From: Bacteroidota bacterium
GTDB lineage: Bacteria > Bacteroidota > Bacteroidia > AKYH767-A > OLB10
Length of the DNA: 39,134 nucleotides
Direction of reading: 5' to 3'
Assembly: GCA_024643795.1 (NCBI GenBank)
Contig: JAHEMF010000026.1
Coordinates: 1 to 39,134, forward strand
The stretch's first letter is position 1, and each line of letters begins with the position of its first letter. The position numbers and the translations under genes are program-made. The notes beneath the pieces were generated by a model. The model had not been told where the DNA came from, searched no databases, and saw only the letters and a program-made list of their open reading frames with translations. Of this stretch, positions 26,295 to 34,997 are shown in pieces.

Positions 26295-26861
26295 TTATTG
26301 AGGTAGTAATACTTGATCAACTACATGGATCAGCCCGTTAGATGCTTCAACTGTTCCAATTATATTAGCTCCATTAACTTTTACCTGATCACCATTTTTG
26401 CTTATAGTAATCATACCACCATTCACCATTTCAAGTTTTTGACCGTCACGTAGGTAATCAGTTTTTAACACAGCAACAGCTACATGATATTGGAGAATGT
26501 CTGAAAGCTGGTCTTTATTTTCAGGCTTTAAAAGGTTGTCCACAGTGCCTGCAGGTAAAGCATCAAAAGCAGCATTAGTGGGTGCAAAAACCGTAAATGG
26601 TCCTGCATTCACTAACACATCCACGAGCCCTGCAGCCTGCACTGCTGCAACCAATGTTGAATGATCAGCCGACCCGGAAGCGACTTGTACAATATTTTTT
26701 TGTGATTCATCATCCTGAACACTTGATTGACCAGCAGGTAAAGGAGTATTTACGTCCGGTGAGCCTGTAGATTGTTCAGATTGTTGTGGGTTGTTGCATG
26801 CCGCAAATAGAAAAAAAGATGCCACCGCAACAAATGCCGTGCCTTTTAGATAGTTCTTCAT
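26295..26861 (-). CDS. Fasciclin (FAS1) domain lipoprotein, first gene of the nos operon
   Basis: The protein has 188 residues from ATG at 26861. A longer frame to 26894 is rejected because its start codon lies inside the -7 promoter element. The lipobox is LFAAC (Cys22). A single FAS1 domain covers about 55-188, with the landmarks GPFTVFAPTNAAFDALPAGTV (shortened: TVFAPTNAAF), ILQYHVA, VNGANIIGTVEASNG and IHVVDQVLLP. FAS1 domains mediate adhesion and protein-protein contact. Its place as first gene, 11 bases before the cytochrome, suggests a role in the Nos complex or its regulation, but none is established. Confidence 0.85.
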   Translation of the reverse strand: MKNYLKGTAFVAVASFFLFAACNNPQQSEQSTGSPDVNTPLPAGQSSVQDDESQKNIVQVASGSADHSTLVAAVQAAGLVDVLVNAGPFTVFAPTNAAFDALPAGTVDNLLKPENKDQLSDILQYHVAVAVLKTDYLRDGQKLEMVNGGMITISKNGDQVKVNGANIIGTVEASNGLIHVVDQVLLPQ

Positions 26862-26884
26862 GATTGTTAATTTTTTGTTAAGAC

Positions 26885-26892
26885 CAAAGGTC
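26885..26892 (-). promoter_or_regulatory. -7 element of the nos operon
   Basis: The minus strand reads GACCTTTG, one mismatch from TAnnTTTG. It would place the transcription start near 26880 with a leader of about 20 bases before the fasciclin ATG. No -33 TTG is present, as expected for an activator-dependent promoter. Confidence 0.5.
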
Positions 26893-26914
26893 ATTGAGAA
26901 TCAGCAGGGTTAAC

Positions 26915-26928
26915 TTGACCCTTGTCAT
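26915..26928. promoter_or_regulatory. Crp/Fnr-family (FNR/DNR-type) operator upstream of the nos operon
   Basis: TTGAC-CCTT-GTCAT is an inverted repeat with one mismatch to TTGAC-N4-GTCAA, the site type of FNR/DNR/NNR regulators. Its centre (26921.5) lies about 41 bases before the start predicted from the -7 element, the class II activator position. Confidence 0.65.
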
Positions 26929-27030
26929 TGTTAATTATGATTAAAGTCATGTTTCCCATTCAAGGCCCCCGGCTTGGGCTTAAAAACGTCAATAAGTTCA
27001 TTGTGAATTGATTATATTATCTTTAAAGTC

Positions 27031-27552
27031 ATGACTCAAAATATCACCCAACCTTTGCAGTTCAAGAGCCATATAGCAAGACTGGAGATGCTGATGGGTG
27101 CGAATTACATTCTAATTCCTCCTGTAATTCTAAATCAATTAGGTGGCGCAGGGAAAGGTCGTTACATATGCACCGTAAATAATAAATTACAATTCCAATG
27201 TGGGATCATGCCTTTAAAAAAAGGTTCCGGATATATAACCATAAACAAAAAAAGACTTGCTGAAGCCTCATTAAAAACTGGTGATAAAGTTGAAATTACA
27301 CTTGAATTGGATAATAGTAAGTACGGCATGAAAATGCCTGATGAATTGAGTGAATTGCTCAAACAAGATAAAGAAGCTGATCAAAGATTTCATGCACTTA
27401 CACCAGGTAAGCAGAGAACAATAATTTATTATATCCTCAATGTGAAGCGCTCACAGAGCCGTATAGATCGGGCTATTATGATGATGAATAACCTGAAGTC
27501 GCTACCTAAAGGAAAAGAAAATATGAGAGGGTTATTAGGTCTTGATCTTTAA
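27031..27552 (+). CDS. YdeI/OmdA-type protein (DUF1905 plus OmdA domains)
   Basis: The 173-residue cytoplasmic protein has two parts. Residues about 8-95 form a DUF1905-like small beta-barrel (HIARLEMLMGANYILIPP, GRYICTVNN, KTGDKVEITLELD). Residues about 100-165 match the OmdA/YdeI tail: LSELLKQDKEADQRF, LTPGKQRTIIYYI and NVKRSQSRIDRA. YdeI-like proteins are linked to bacteriocin and antimicrobial peptide tolerance in enterobacteria; the mechanism is not known. It is divergent from the nos operon and converges on the FG-GAP gene with a 1-base gap. Confidence 0.8.
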   Translation: MTQNITQPLQFKSHIARLEMLMGANYILIPPVILNQLGGAGKGRYICTVNNKLQFQCGIMPLKKGSGYITINKKRLAEASLKTGDKVEITLELDNSKYGMKMPDELSELLKQDKEADQRFHALTPGKQRTIIYYILNVKRSQSRIDRAIMMMNNLKSLPKGKENMRGLLGLDL

Positions 27553-27553
27553 T

Positions 27554-30500
27554 TTAGGGTGTTACAGAATTTTCCCGAAATTTTAATACCTGTACCGGCT
27601 CGTTGTTTTTAGCAATTATTAATAGAGTGCCAGAATCAGATGCCACTTTTTGAATGTGTCTCACATTGCCGGAAACATTCAGGCCATTTGATTGGCTTTG
27701 CCAAAAAGTGAAGCTGCCTGAACCATTCCCCAACAGTACTCCTCCAATTGATGCATCATATCTGCCGGTTTCAACATCCGGTGAATAATCATTCCCTACA
27801 AACAAAATGTCTTTCTTCCCATCATTATTCCAGTCGCCTGTTACAATATCATTGATTGTAGAAAACTGTGCCTGAAGAGGAAGCTCGTGAAATGAAAAAT
27901 TATTATCGCCTTTATTTTCGACATAAAATGATGCAAAAGTTTTGGCTTCCAAAATCAATGATTCATTAATAGCAGGGCCAGAATAAATATCATATATGGT
28001 TGCATCAGCATAATCACGGTATCTCAAAAATTTCTTTTTTAAGGGCCTTATCTGGTCACTCAATACATCACGACTATGTATAGGAAAGCTCTTCCCCTGA
28101 ATATAATAAGTCATAATAGCATCGAGTGTTCCATTTTTATCAAAATCTTTAGCATAAACTCTTGCAGGTTCATTTTCAGATGCCGATATTCTGCTATTGA
28201 GTCCGCGGTTTCCTAAAATAAAATCCATATCTCCATCTCCATCCATATCAGCAACCTCAACACAATTCCACCACCCTGATTTGGTCGTAAGATCTTCGGA
28301 GGCTTTTTTGAGTTTCCCACTTTTATTCAGAAGTACCATTGGGTACATCCATTGACCCACCACAATCAGGTCGTTTGTTCCATCGCCGTTAAGATCAGCC
28401 CACGCTGCATCGCATACCAGTCCGGGGGCCACAAGCTCTGGAGCTAGTTCGGCTGTAGCATCCCTGAATTTACCTGCTTCATTCAACAATAAATAACTTC
28501 GTGGACTCACCGGGTAATTCCAGGCAATGATTCTTCCACCAATAAAAAGGTCAAAATCCCCATCCCCGTCAAAATCTCCCGGAACAACACATGACGTACT
28601 GTAATCAATTGGCGGGAGTATACCTATACCCTTTTTAAAATTTCCTACGCCATCATTCACATACAGTCTATCCTGATAAACCGGCATCCCGGCATCCCAT
28701 TCATTTCCACCACTTGAAACATATAGATCCAGATCACCATCCTGGTCAGCATCAAAAAATGCAGCACCGACATCTTCCTGTAACTTGTCGTCTTCAAATA
28801 TTTTAACTCCTTTTTTTCTGAATTTGGAATCCTTGCCCATAGTATATAATACTCCCGGATGATCCTTTGCTCCTCCTATATATACATCTGATAACCCGTC
28901 CCCATTAATATCGCCAATCGCAAGTGCAGGGCCTAGTTCCGAAAATTTCATAGGCAGTAGAGGCTCCCTTTTGAAATCGACAAAATCATTTTCCTGATGT
29001 TTGAAATTTAGCCCGGAAGACTTTGTAACATCCAAAAATATAGGTTCAGGTTTTGAGGCAGAAGGGGTATAAGAAATTGCATCCTTAATATCAGCTGTAA
29101 TCTGCTGATTTGATCTTATGTTTGTTCTTATCAGTCGTTTATTTTCGGGCCATATCACTTCAAGTGTATCTACTGTGCTACTTAATGATAATCCAAAAAG
29201 CATTTTATTCGGCAAACATGAGAAAAATCCAGAAGTGGGGAAATAAGTATTTACTTGTACATTTTCTCCTGAAACAACCCTTACCTTGGTTCCTATACCA
29301 TGTGTATTATATGTATCGCCATTGACCTTAACTGTTAAGAACGAAGCTGAATCAATCGATGAAGTTTCATTCCTGTAGATCATAGCAGGCTGATCGATAT
29401 TATTTACTACAATATCCAGATCGCCGTCGTTATCTAGATCTGCGCAAGCTGAACCATTAGAGAAAGTTTTTGCAGAAAAGCCCCAATCGTCTGAAACATT
29501 TTGAAAGGTCAGATCTTTTTTGTTACGGAACATATAATTCTGCACAGGCGTTTCAGGTAGTGAGCTCAGCATATCAGCCATAGATCTGAATATGCTCACT
29601 CCTCCTAGCTTATTAATTGAATCAAGAAAATAAACCACATAATCCATATTGGTCAGATCTCTACGATACCCATTTGCTATAAACAAGTCTTTCCATCCAT
29701 CATTATCAAAATCTGCCATAAGCGGTCCCCAACTCCAGTCGGTATTACTTACTCCTGCCAACTCTCCAATTTCACTGAACGTACCATTACCATTATTTAA
29801 CTGAAGCTGATTTCGCATATACTGATAATATGCTCCATTAGCTGATGACAAATAAAAATCATCATAATCCATCGGGCCTCTTAAAAGTTTTTGTCTGTGG
29901 TTATCTTCAGCTACCATATCTAAAACAAAAACATCAGACAATCCATCATTGTTATAATCGGCTATCACAGAACCCATACTTGAATTAGGACAATGTTTCA
30001 TATATGATGATAGTGATTCAGTAAAGGTTCCATTCCCATTATTTATATATAAATAGTCAGGTTGCAGATAATCATTGGTTACATAAAGGTCCCAGTATCT
30101 ATCATTATTAAAATCTTCAACGGCTGCATTAAATCCAAATGCTTTATTAACCAGTCCTGCCTGTTTCGTTATTTCGGTAAACGTTTGATCTCCGTTATTT
30201 CGGTAAAACCTATCACTCACATATTGCCTGACAGTATCAGATCTTAAAAGAATTGTATTTGCATAAGTATATTCAATAGGCTGGTTAACCAGATACATAT
30301 CCAGATCACCGTCGTTATCAAAATCAAAGAAAGTAGCTTGGTTTGAATATCCTTGATCGGCTAAGCCATATTCAAGCGCACTTTCTCTGAAAGTGAGATC
30401 CCGGTTATTTATATACAATAGATTTTGTCTTTTATCAGGACTTGATTTCCCTGTGCGGCATATATATATATCAAGATAACCATCACAATTGATATCAACC

Positions 30501-30877
30501 ATGGTAACACCAGTTGCTATGCCATCTGATTTAAGAATGCCGGCCTCCGCAGTGATATCCTTGAATTTTAATGATCCCAGATTCAGATAAAGTTTGTTAT
30601 CAAGGTTTGTTGCGGTAAAAAATAAGTCATCGAGTCCATCGTTATTGACATCTCCAATACCTACGCCGGCTCCGTTGAACCTGTGTTCGAAGGTCAACAT
30701 GACCGTTTCATCTTCTACCATTGTATTGGCAAAATACACTCCTGTTGAATCAGGAGGCAATAATGTAAATCGCTTTTTAACTTGCACCTGAACATTCTGG
30801 TTGCTCTTCATATCATCACAAGACGGTAGCACACCAATCAATAATAATATCAAGGTATACTTACAAATTTGCTTCAT
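27554..30877 (-). CDS. FG-GAP/VCBS repeat lipoprotein with ASPIC/UnbV domain
   Basis: The protein has 1107 residues from ATG at 30877; a TTG start at 30889 is less likely because it overlaps the preceding gene. The lipobox is LPSC. At least fourteen Dx[ND]xDGxxD calcium loops are spread over two blocks (for example DVNNDGLDD, DINCDGYLD, DFDNDGDLD, then DINGDGLSD, DADQDGDLD and DWNNDGKKD), predicting two integrin-like beta-propellers. An ASPIC/UnbV segment lies between them (NGDTYNTHGIGTKVRV). It is probably displayed on the cell surface. It lies 8 bases after a haloperoxidase-like lipoprotein gene and is surely co-transcribed with it. Substrate is unknown. Confidence 0.88.
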   Translation of the reverse strand: MKQICKYTLILLLIGVLPSCDDMKSNQNVQVQVKKRFTLLPPDSTGVYFANTMVEDETVMLTFEHRFNGAGVGIGDVNNDGLDDLFFTATNLDNKLYLNLGSLKFKDITAEAGILKSDGIATGVTMVDINCDGYLDIYICRTGKSSPDKRQNLLYINNRDLTFRESALEYGLADQGYSNQATFFDFDNDGDLDMYLVNQPIEYTYANTILLRSDTVRQYVSDRFYRNNGDQTFTEITKQAGLVNKAFGFNAAVEDFNNDRYWDLYVTNDYLQPDYLYINNGNGTFTESLSSYMKHCPNSSMGSVIADYNNDGLSDVFVLDMVAEDNHRQKLLRGPMDYDDFYLSSANGAYYQYMRNQLQLNNGNGTFSEIGELAGVSNTDWSWGPLMADFDNDGWKDLFIANGYRRDLTNMDYVVYFLDSINKLGGVSIFRSMADMLSSLPETPVQNYMFRNKKDLTFQNVSDDWGFSAKTFSNGSACADLDNDGDLDIVVNNIDQPAMIYRNETSSIDSASFLTVKVNGDTYNTHGIGTKVRVVSGENVQVNTYFPTSGFFSCLPNKMLFGLSLSSTVDTLEVIWPENKRLIRTNIRSNQQITADIKDAISYTPSASKPEPIFLDVTKSSGLNFKHQENDFVDFKREPLLPMKFSELGPALAIGDINGDGLSDVYIGGAKDHPGVLYTMGKDSKFRKKGVKIFEDDKLQEDVGAAFFDADQDGDLDLYVSSGGNEWDAGMPVYQDRLYVNDGVGNFKKGIGILPPIDYSTSCVVPGDFDGDGDFDLFIGGRIIAWNYPVSPRSYLLLNEAGKFRDATAELAPELVAPGLVCDAAWADLNGDGTNDLIVVGQWMYPMVLLNKSGKLKKASEDLTTKSGWWNCVEVADMDGDGDMDFILGNRGLNSRISASENEPARVYAKDFDKNGTLDAIMTYYIQGKSFPIHSRDVLSDQIRPLKKKFLRYRDYADATIYDIYSGPAINESLILEAKTFASFYVENKGDNNFSFHELPLQAQFSTINDIVTGDWNNDGKKDILFVGNDYSPDVETGRYDASIGGVLLGNGSGSFTFWQSQSNGLNVSGNVRHIQKVASDSGTLLIIAKNNEPVQVLKFRENSVTP

Positions 30878-30885
30878 GAAAACAA

Positions 30886-32226
30886 TCAATTAGCTTGTTT
30901 GGCATTATTTGCATCCAGTAGTTCATCAACCACAACTTGTCCAACCTGACGTCCCATCCTTGCCCCAACTTCATTTGAAACAACAAAATGAATACCACCA
31001 TAAAATCGACTTTGTGCTACTTCATTGGCGGCATGTTCAAAAGAGCGGAAAGAGCGTACAGGCAAACCGAAACGCATCTCTGAAGAATCAGTAAATGCGA
31101 ATTCATTTCCAAACAAAGCTGTGAGTGCAGTGGCCGCAGAAGCGGAGATCGCACTATGACCTGATGGATACTCTGGGAAGGGTGGTGTTTGCAATATCGG
31201 TGTCCATTCTGGACTTACCAGATCGTTCAGATAAGTAACAGGACGAATCGTTTGATAATAGTACTTTGCCTCCCAGCAAGATATAAATGCGTCAGCCAAT
31301 GCAATAGATGTAACAGCATATGCCATTGCAGCATCAACCATATCCTTATCAAATTCTCTTACAGCCATAGATGTAATTGCTATCCAGTGCCCTCCCGGTG
31401 TCATCTTCTTATTTTTCATCATTATATGTCCGGCATGTTCTGTTACTACCGGATTATCATCCCAGAACTTTGCCATACTTCTTTGATCATCGGTAAGGTT
31501 GTTCACAGCATCATATACTTCAATTGCAGCGTTATAAAAATCAGACCCCTTTGTTGTGCTGAACCTGATCATACTATCAGGCCGAAAAATATCAGCTCTG
31601 TCTATCACAAAAGTTCTCAGCTCGTGCCAGTGCGGCTCCATAGCCGGAGTATAGTCAGGAGGAGTAGGCAACCACGAACCATCTGTCTTTAGAAGCGGAT
31701 ACCTTTCGGCTGATCTGGTTTGTTTGTAGTTGTCACCCATAGCCCACATTAGTATATGGTCAGCAACCGTATCACCATATGCGATTGAGTTATTCAAAAT
31801 GGCCTCATCAACACCTGCCTTAGTTAACGAATCAAGAACATGTTCTTCAAATTCAACGATCGCCCCTTCTGTATATACCATTTGCCTAGCAATCATATTG
31901 AAAGCATGCATTGCCGCTATATAATAGTCTACCGGATCATTATTTGATGGCAATGGTTTAAGGCCTCTGATCTTTCCGGTCATAGTTGGAGCATCAGTTG
32001 AAAGTCTTAAAATTTCATACGCTGCGATATTGGGGTATGCATAGATCCTGCTTGCTACAGGAGGCGAAAAGAGATCTGTAATTACTGCTTCTGTTAAAAC
32101 TTTATTAAATTCCGAGATCAGATTTCCATTACTATAATCACCGGTATATTTTTCATTCTTTTTGTCAGAACATCCAAATACAGCTATAATCAAAGTAGAC
32201 AATAACAGAAGACTTCTTACTTTCAT
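30886..32226 (-). CDS. Vanadium-dependent haloperoxidase-like (PAP2 superfamily) lipoprotein
   Basis: The 446-residue protein has lipobox VFGC (Cys19). The vanadate or phosphate pocket motifs are present: K321-x6-R328-P in KYYYQTIRP, P354-S-G-H357 in EYPSGHSA, and S-R407-x5-H413 in SRFYGGIH. The Asp usually found three residues after the last histidine is Ser here (HFVVS). The family includes vanadium chloroperoxidases and acid phosphatases. Bacteroidota members are common beside ASPIC/FG-GAP lipoproteins, as here, and whether they oxidise halides is untested. Start and lipobox fit well. Confidence 0.85.
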   Translation of the reverse strand: MKVRSLLLLSTLIIAVFGCSDKKNEKYTGDYSNGNLISEFNKVLTEAVITDLFSPPVASRIYAYPNIAAYEILRLSTDAPTMTGKIRGLKPLPSNNDPVDYYIAAMHAFNMIARQMVYTEGAIVEFEEHVLDSLTKAGVDEAILNNSIAYGDTVADHILMWAMGDNYKQTRSAERYPLLKTDGSWLPTPPDYTPAMEPHWHELRTFVIDRADIFRPDSMIRFSTTKGSDFYNAAIEVYDAVNNLTDDQRSMAKFWDDNPVVTEHAGHIMMKNKKMTPGGHWIAITSMAVREFDKDMVDAAMAYAVTSIALADAFISCWEAKYYYQTIRPVTYLNDLVSPEWTPILQTPPFPEYPSGHSAISASAATALTALFGNEFAFTDSSEMRFGLPVRSFRSFEHAANEVAQSRFYGGIHFVVSNEVGARMGRQVGQVVVDELLDANNAKQAN

Positions 32227-32553
32227 GACGCAATTCTGTTTTTATAATAAGGAAGCATAAGAGCGAAGTTACTTCTTTGTAGCAGTAGAACCAAACCACC
32301 GGTTAAATAACACAGAAGCAGAGTGCACCCACCCATTTTAGAACTATTAAACATTTCAAACGCCGCTTAGCATAACAGCTATTTCTACTGCTGGACCCTT
32401 GTCGGTTCCTTAATGTGCAGACAGGAAGTTAGGGTATTAGTGATTGAAAACGGGGGCAACATCATCCTATATCATTACAAACCCAGTGTATCTGAGGTCA
32501 CAGTGCTATAAGCCGCTATTTATTAATATTGCATTGTTCTAAAAATTAACATT
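32227..32553. other. Gene-free gap of 327 bases
   Basis: Apart from a promoter for the haloperoxidase gene (next entry), I see no ORF of note, riboswitch, tRNA or strong hairpin in this divergent region. A GACCCTTGTC decamer at 32394-32403 also occurs in the nos operator. Confidence 0.5.
32264..32295 (-). promoter_or_regulatory. Promoter of the haloperoxidase/FG-GAP unit
   Basis: On the minus strand a TTTG (32292-32295) is followed, after exactly 20 bases, by TAACTTCG (32264-32271), one mismatch from TAnnTTTG. The leader would be about 33 bases. Confidence 0.5.
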
Positions 32554-32946
32554 ATGAAAAAATCGCTGTTTATTCTGTTCGTAGCCCTTTCGGGATATGT
32601 ACTTCCCGGCTGCTCTCAACCAAAGACCAATGTTGATGGGGCAGTTGCACAAGATATTTCGGTAGCTGAATTTAAAAAGATGAGCCATGATAACCCTGGT
32701 ACTATACTAGATGTGAGAACTGCCGATGAGGTATCGAGAGGTGCCATACCTGGATATATCAATATTGACTTTTACAATAGCGACTTTATAGAGCAGGTGT
32801 CAAAACTTGATAAAGAAAAACCTGTTTATGTATACTGTGCCGTAGGAGGCAGAAGCGGTCAAGCAAAGGAAATGCTAAGTAATGCCGGATTCAAGCAGGT
32901 ATATAACCTTGAAGGAGGTTATAAAGCCTACTCTTCTCAAAAATAA
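32554..32946 (+). CDS. Rhodanese-domain lipoprotein
   Basis: The 130-residue protein has lipobox LPGC (Cys20) and a single rhodanese domain: TILDVRTADEVSRGAIPGYINID, then the active loop Y-C95-A-V-G-G-R-S, and GFKQVYNLEGGYKAY at the end. C95 would carry a persulfide, making this a periplasmic sulfurtransferase. It might accept sulfane sulfur made by the SQR encoded 13 kb away, which is inference only. It begins a two-gene unit with the hydroxylase gene, 20 bases downstream. Confidence 0.88.
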   Translation: MKKSLFILFVALSGYVLPGCSQPKTNVDGAVAQDISVAEFKKMSHDNPGTILDVRTADEVSRGAIPGYINIDFYNSDFIEQVSKLDKEKPVYVYCAVGGRSGQAKEMLSNAGFKQVYNLEGGYKAYSSQK

Positions 32947-32966
32947 CAGCGTTGCCTGGATAAGTT

Positions 32967-33839
32967 ATGGATAAGTATGTCAAAATAATAATTGATTCAT
33001 TCACAGGTTACTTTAACTACCTGATGAGTGAAATATTAAATCCTTCATGGCATAATTATTTTTATTGGCTGATAGGGCTTTCATTATTTGTTTGGCTCCT
33101 TGAAATTGTGGTTCCATGGCGCAAGGATCAAAAAAAAATACGTAAAGATTTTTGGCTGGACGGATTTTATATGTTCTTCAATTTCTTTTTATTCTCCCTT
33201 GTAGGATATAACGCCATTTCAAATGTGGCCGTAGAAGCTTTTAATGATTTCTTATCCTTATTTGGAATCACGAATCTGGTAGCTATAAAAATTGCATCGT
33301 TACCCGGCTGGAGCCAAATGCTGATTTTATTTATTGTTGCTGATTTTATACAATGGAACACGCACCGACTGTTACATAAGGTACCATGGCTTTGGGAATT
33401 TCATAAACTGCATCATTCCGTTAAAGAAATGGGGTTTGCAGCACACTTACGTTTTCACTGGATGGAGACTATTGTATACAAGACCATTCAATATATCCCT
33501 CTTTCTATGATCGGATTTGGGATCTCTGATTTCTTTATAGTGCATATAATTTCAGTTGCCATAGGCCATCTCAATCATTCAAACCTGAACCTTTCTTACG
33601 GTCCATTAAAATATCTGATCAATAACCCGGTTATGCATATTTGGCATCATGCCAAGGAATTACCTAAAGGATCTTATGGAGTAAATTTTGGAATAAGTTT
33701 AAGCTTATGGGATTATATTTTTAATACTGCTTATATTCCAAACGAAGGAAGAGACATCACTCTTGGGTTTCCCGGCGATGAAAAGTATCCTGAAGATTTT
33801 GTTCATCAGATCACATATCCGCTTTCAAAATCAGATTGA
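32967..33839 (+). CDS. Fatty acid hydroxylase/sterol desaturase family protein
   Basis: This 290-residue membrane protein has four or more transmembrane helices and the di-iron histidine boxes H133-RLL-H137, H146-KL-HH150, H201-LN-H204 and H224-IW-HH228, in the order expected of PF04116. These enzymes hydroxylate or desaturate lipids with O2. The substrate (fatty acid, carotenoid, ether lipid) cannot be told. It is 20 bases after the rhodanese gene and converges on the barrel gene at 33852. Confidence 0.88.
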   Translation: MDKYVKIIIDSFTGYFNYLMSEILNPSWHNYFYWLIGLSLFVWLLEIVVPWRKDQKKIRKDFWLDGFYMFFNFFLFSLVGYNAISNVAVEAFNDFLSLFGITNLVAIKIASLPGWSQMLILFIVADFIQWNTHRLLHKVPWLWEFHKLHHSVKEMGFAAHLRFHWMETIVYKTIQYIPLSMIGFGISDFFIVHIISVAIGHLNHSNLNLSYGPLKYLINNPVMHIWHHAKELPKGSYGVNFGISLSLWDYIFNTAYIPNEGRDITLGFPGDEKYPEDFVHQITYPLSKSD

Positions 33840-33851
33840 TTCGATCATTTT

Positions 33852-34997
33852 TCAGAAACTGGCCTTGACCCTTAAAAAGATGCTGTTAACGGGATTGTGA
33901 AACTCATCCTTATACCACACAAAGAATTGTCCAAAAACTGCGGCTTCCCAATTCTCTGCAATTGAATAACTAAATGAATTCATGATAAATGAAGCATTTA
34001 CCTCAGGTGACCAGGTAGCCATCAATGAGACGTTCAACAAAGGTGTGATAGGGTAACCCGCATTTGCAATAAAATTATGGTCAAATGGCATAAGCCGTTT
34101 CGGTGATGCTCCATTCGCGAACCTGTCTATTATATTCTCTGCCGTTATTCCGGATGTTTCCAGGTTTTGATATAAATATCCACCTGTTAAAAAAAGTTTA
34201 CTTGGGAAGTAATAGTCTCCTGAAACGCTAATGCTAACAGTAGTGTTTCTTTTAGGGTCTTCCGGAACAAACACTGCCGACTCCCCTTTAAATCCCACAT
34301 TGCCAATATTACCCTCCCAACCCAATCCTGCAACATATTCATTCTTATATGTCCCTCCAAGTATTTTTATATCATAACGGTTGAGTGTAAATGCATAACG
34401 CAATGCTGCTACAAAGTCTGAATCATTGGCAGGGACTTTAATTGCTGCTTCTATCCATCTTTCATCACCAATCAGCCGTGTAACCCTTACAGCATCACTT
34501 CCCGGCCGCTCTTCGTAATCAAACTCAACAAGTGAATAGGTGTTAAAAAGATCATTATTATTCCAATAAAGATTGATACCCCAGTTAACCCTTTGCCTTC
34601 CGGCAGATAGCTGCCAGTTGTCAGTTTTATATTCAAACCATGCCCTGTCAACCTGCACAACTCCAACCATATCATTAGTATTCACCACCAGCCAGGTAAG
34701 ATCTATTGCGCCGTTATCATGATCAACAAGTTGGCTGAATCCACTTTCAGAGGTTACAGACTGGCCGGCGAATAACCTGTTACGAAGCTCAATGTTGAAG
34801 CGGAAACTATCATTGAATTTATGTTCAAAGTTCAATCGGTTATGAAGCAGGTAATCCCAGTTGGTTCCCTCAACCTGATCACCAAAGCTTGTTGTTTGCA
34901 TTAACTTAATGTAGCCCCCCAGCTGTGATTGACACAGGCCTTCGAACCGGATAAGTGTCAGGCAAATGATGATAATTATGCACTTATCTCCTTTCAT
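33852..34997 (-). CDS. Outer-membrane barrel at the end of the Lol-like operon
   Basis: The 381-residue protein has a signal peptide (ends GLCQS). It looks like a large barrel: QLGGYIKLMQT, FRFNIELRNRLF, then AWFEYKTDNWQLSAGRQRVNWGINLYWNNNDLFNTY, and a final strand ending LRVKASF. The GRQRVNWG...NDLFN...DAVRV layout is reminiscent of DUF1302-type barrels that accompany lipid exporters, but I cannot confirm the family. Its start overlaps the ATPase gene by 14 bases, tying it to the ABC transporter. Confidence 0.75.
   Translation of the reverse strand: MKGDKCIIIIICLTLIRFEGLCQSQLGGYIKLMQTTSFGDQVEGTNWDYLLHNRLNFEHKFNDSFRFNIELRNRLFAGQSVTSESGFSQLVDHDNGAIDLTWLVVNTNDMVGVVQVDRAWFEYKTDNWQLSAGRQRVNWGINLYWNNNDLFNTYSLVEFDYEERPGSDAVRVTRLIGDERWIEAAIKVPANDSDFVAALRYAFTLNRYDIKILGGTYKNEYVAGLGWEGNIGNVGFKGESAVFVPEDPKRNTTVSISVSGDYYFPSKLFLTGGYLYQNLETSGITAENIIDRFANGASPKRLMPFDHNFIANAGYPITPLLNVSLMATWSPEVNASFIMNSFSYSIAENWEAAVFGQFFVWYKDEFHNPVNSIFLRVKASF

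Noticed and set aside
26862-26894. Longer start (ATG at 26894) for the fasciclin gene
   Set aside because: The start codon lies within the predicted -7 promoter element, and it puts 11 extra residues before a good lipoprotein signal.
26964-26991. G/C-rich CAAGGCCCCCGGCTTGGGCTT segment in the nos/YdeI gap that could form a hairpin
   Set aside because: The stem needs a bulge and is short, and there is no U-tract in either direction; too weak to call a terminator.
29110-29325. 71-codon plus-strand frame inside the FG-GAP gene
   Set aside because: It lies entirely antisense to a well-supported large gene, with no promoter or conserved features.
32394-32403. GACCCTTGTC, the core of the nos operator, recurs in the gap upstream of the haloperoxidase and rhodanese genes
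   Set aside because: The outer bases (TGGAC...GTCGG) lack the TTGA/TCAA bases that Crp/Fnr proteins need, and the position is far from either start. A chance decamer match in 39 kb is not rare.
32227-32553. Possible small RNA or riboswitch in the 327-base gap
   Set aside because: No conserved-looking stem set or known riboswitch motif could be seen by eye. A covariance-model scan would be needed to say more.
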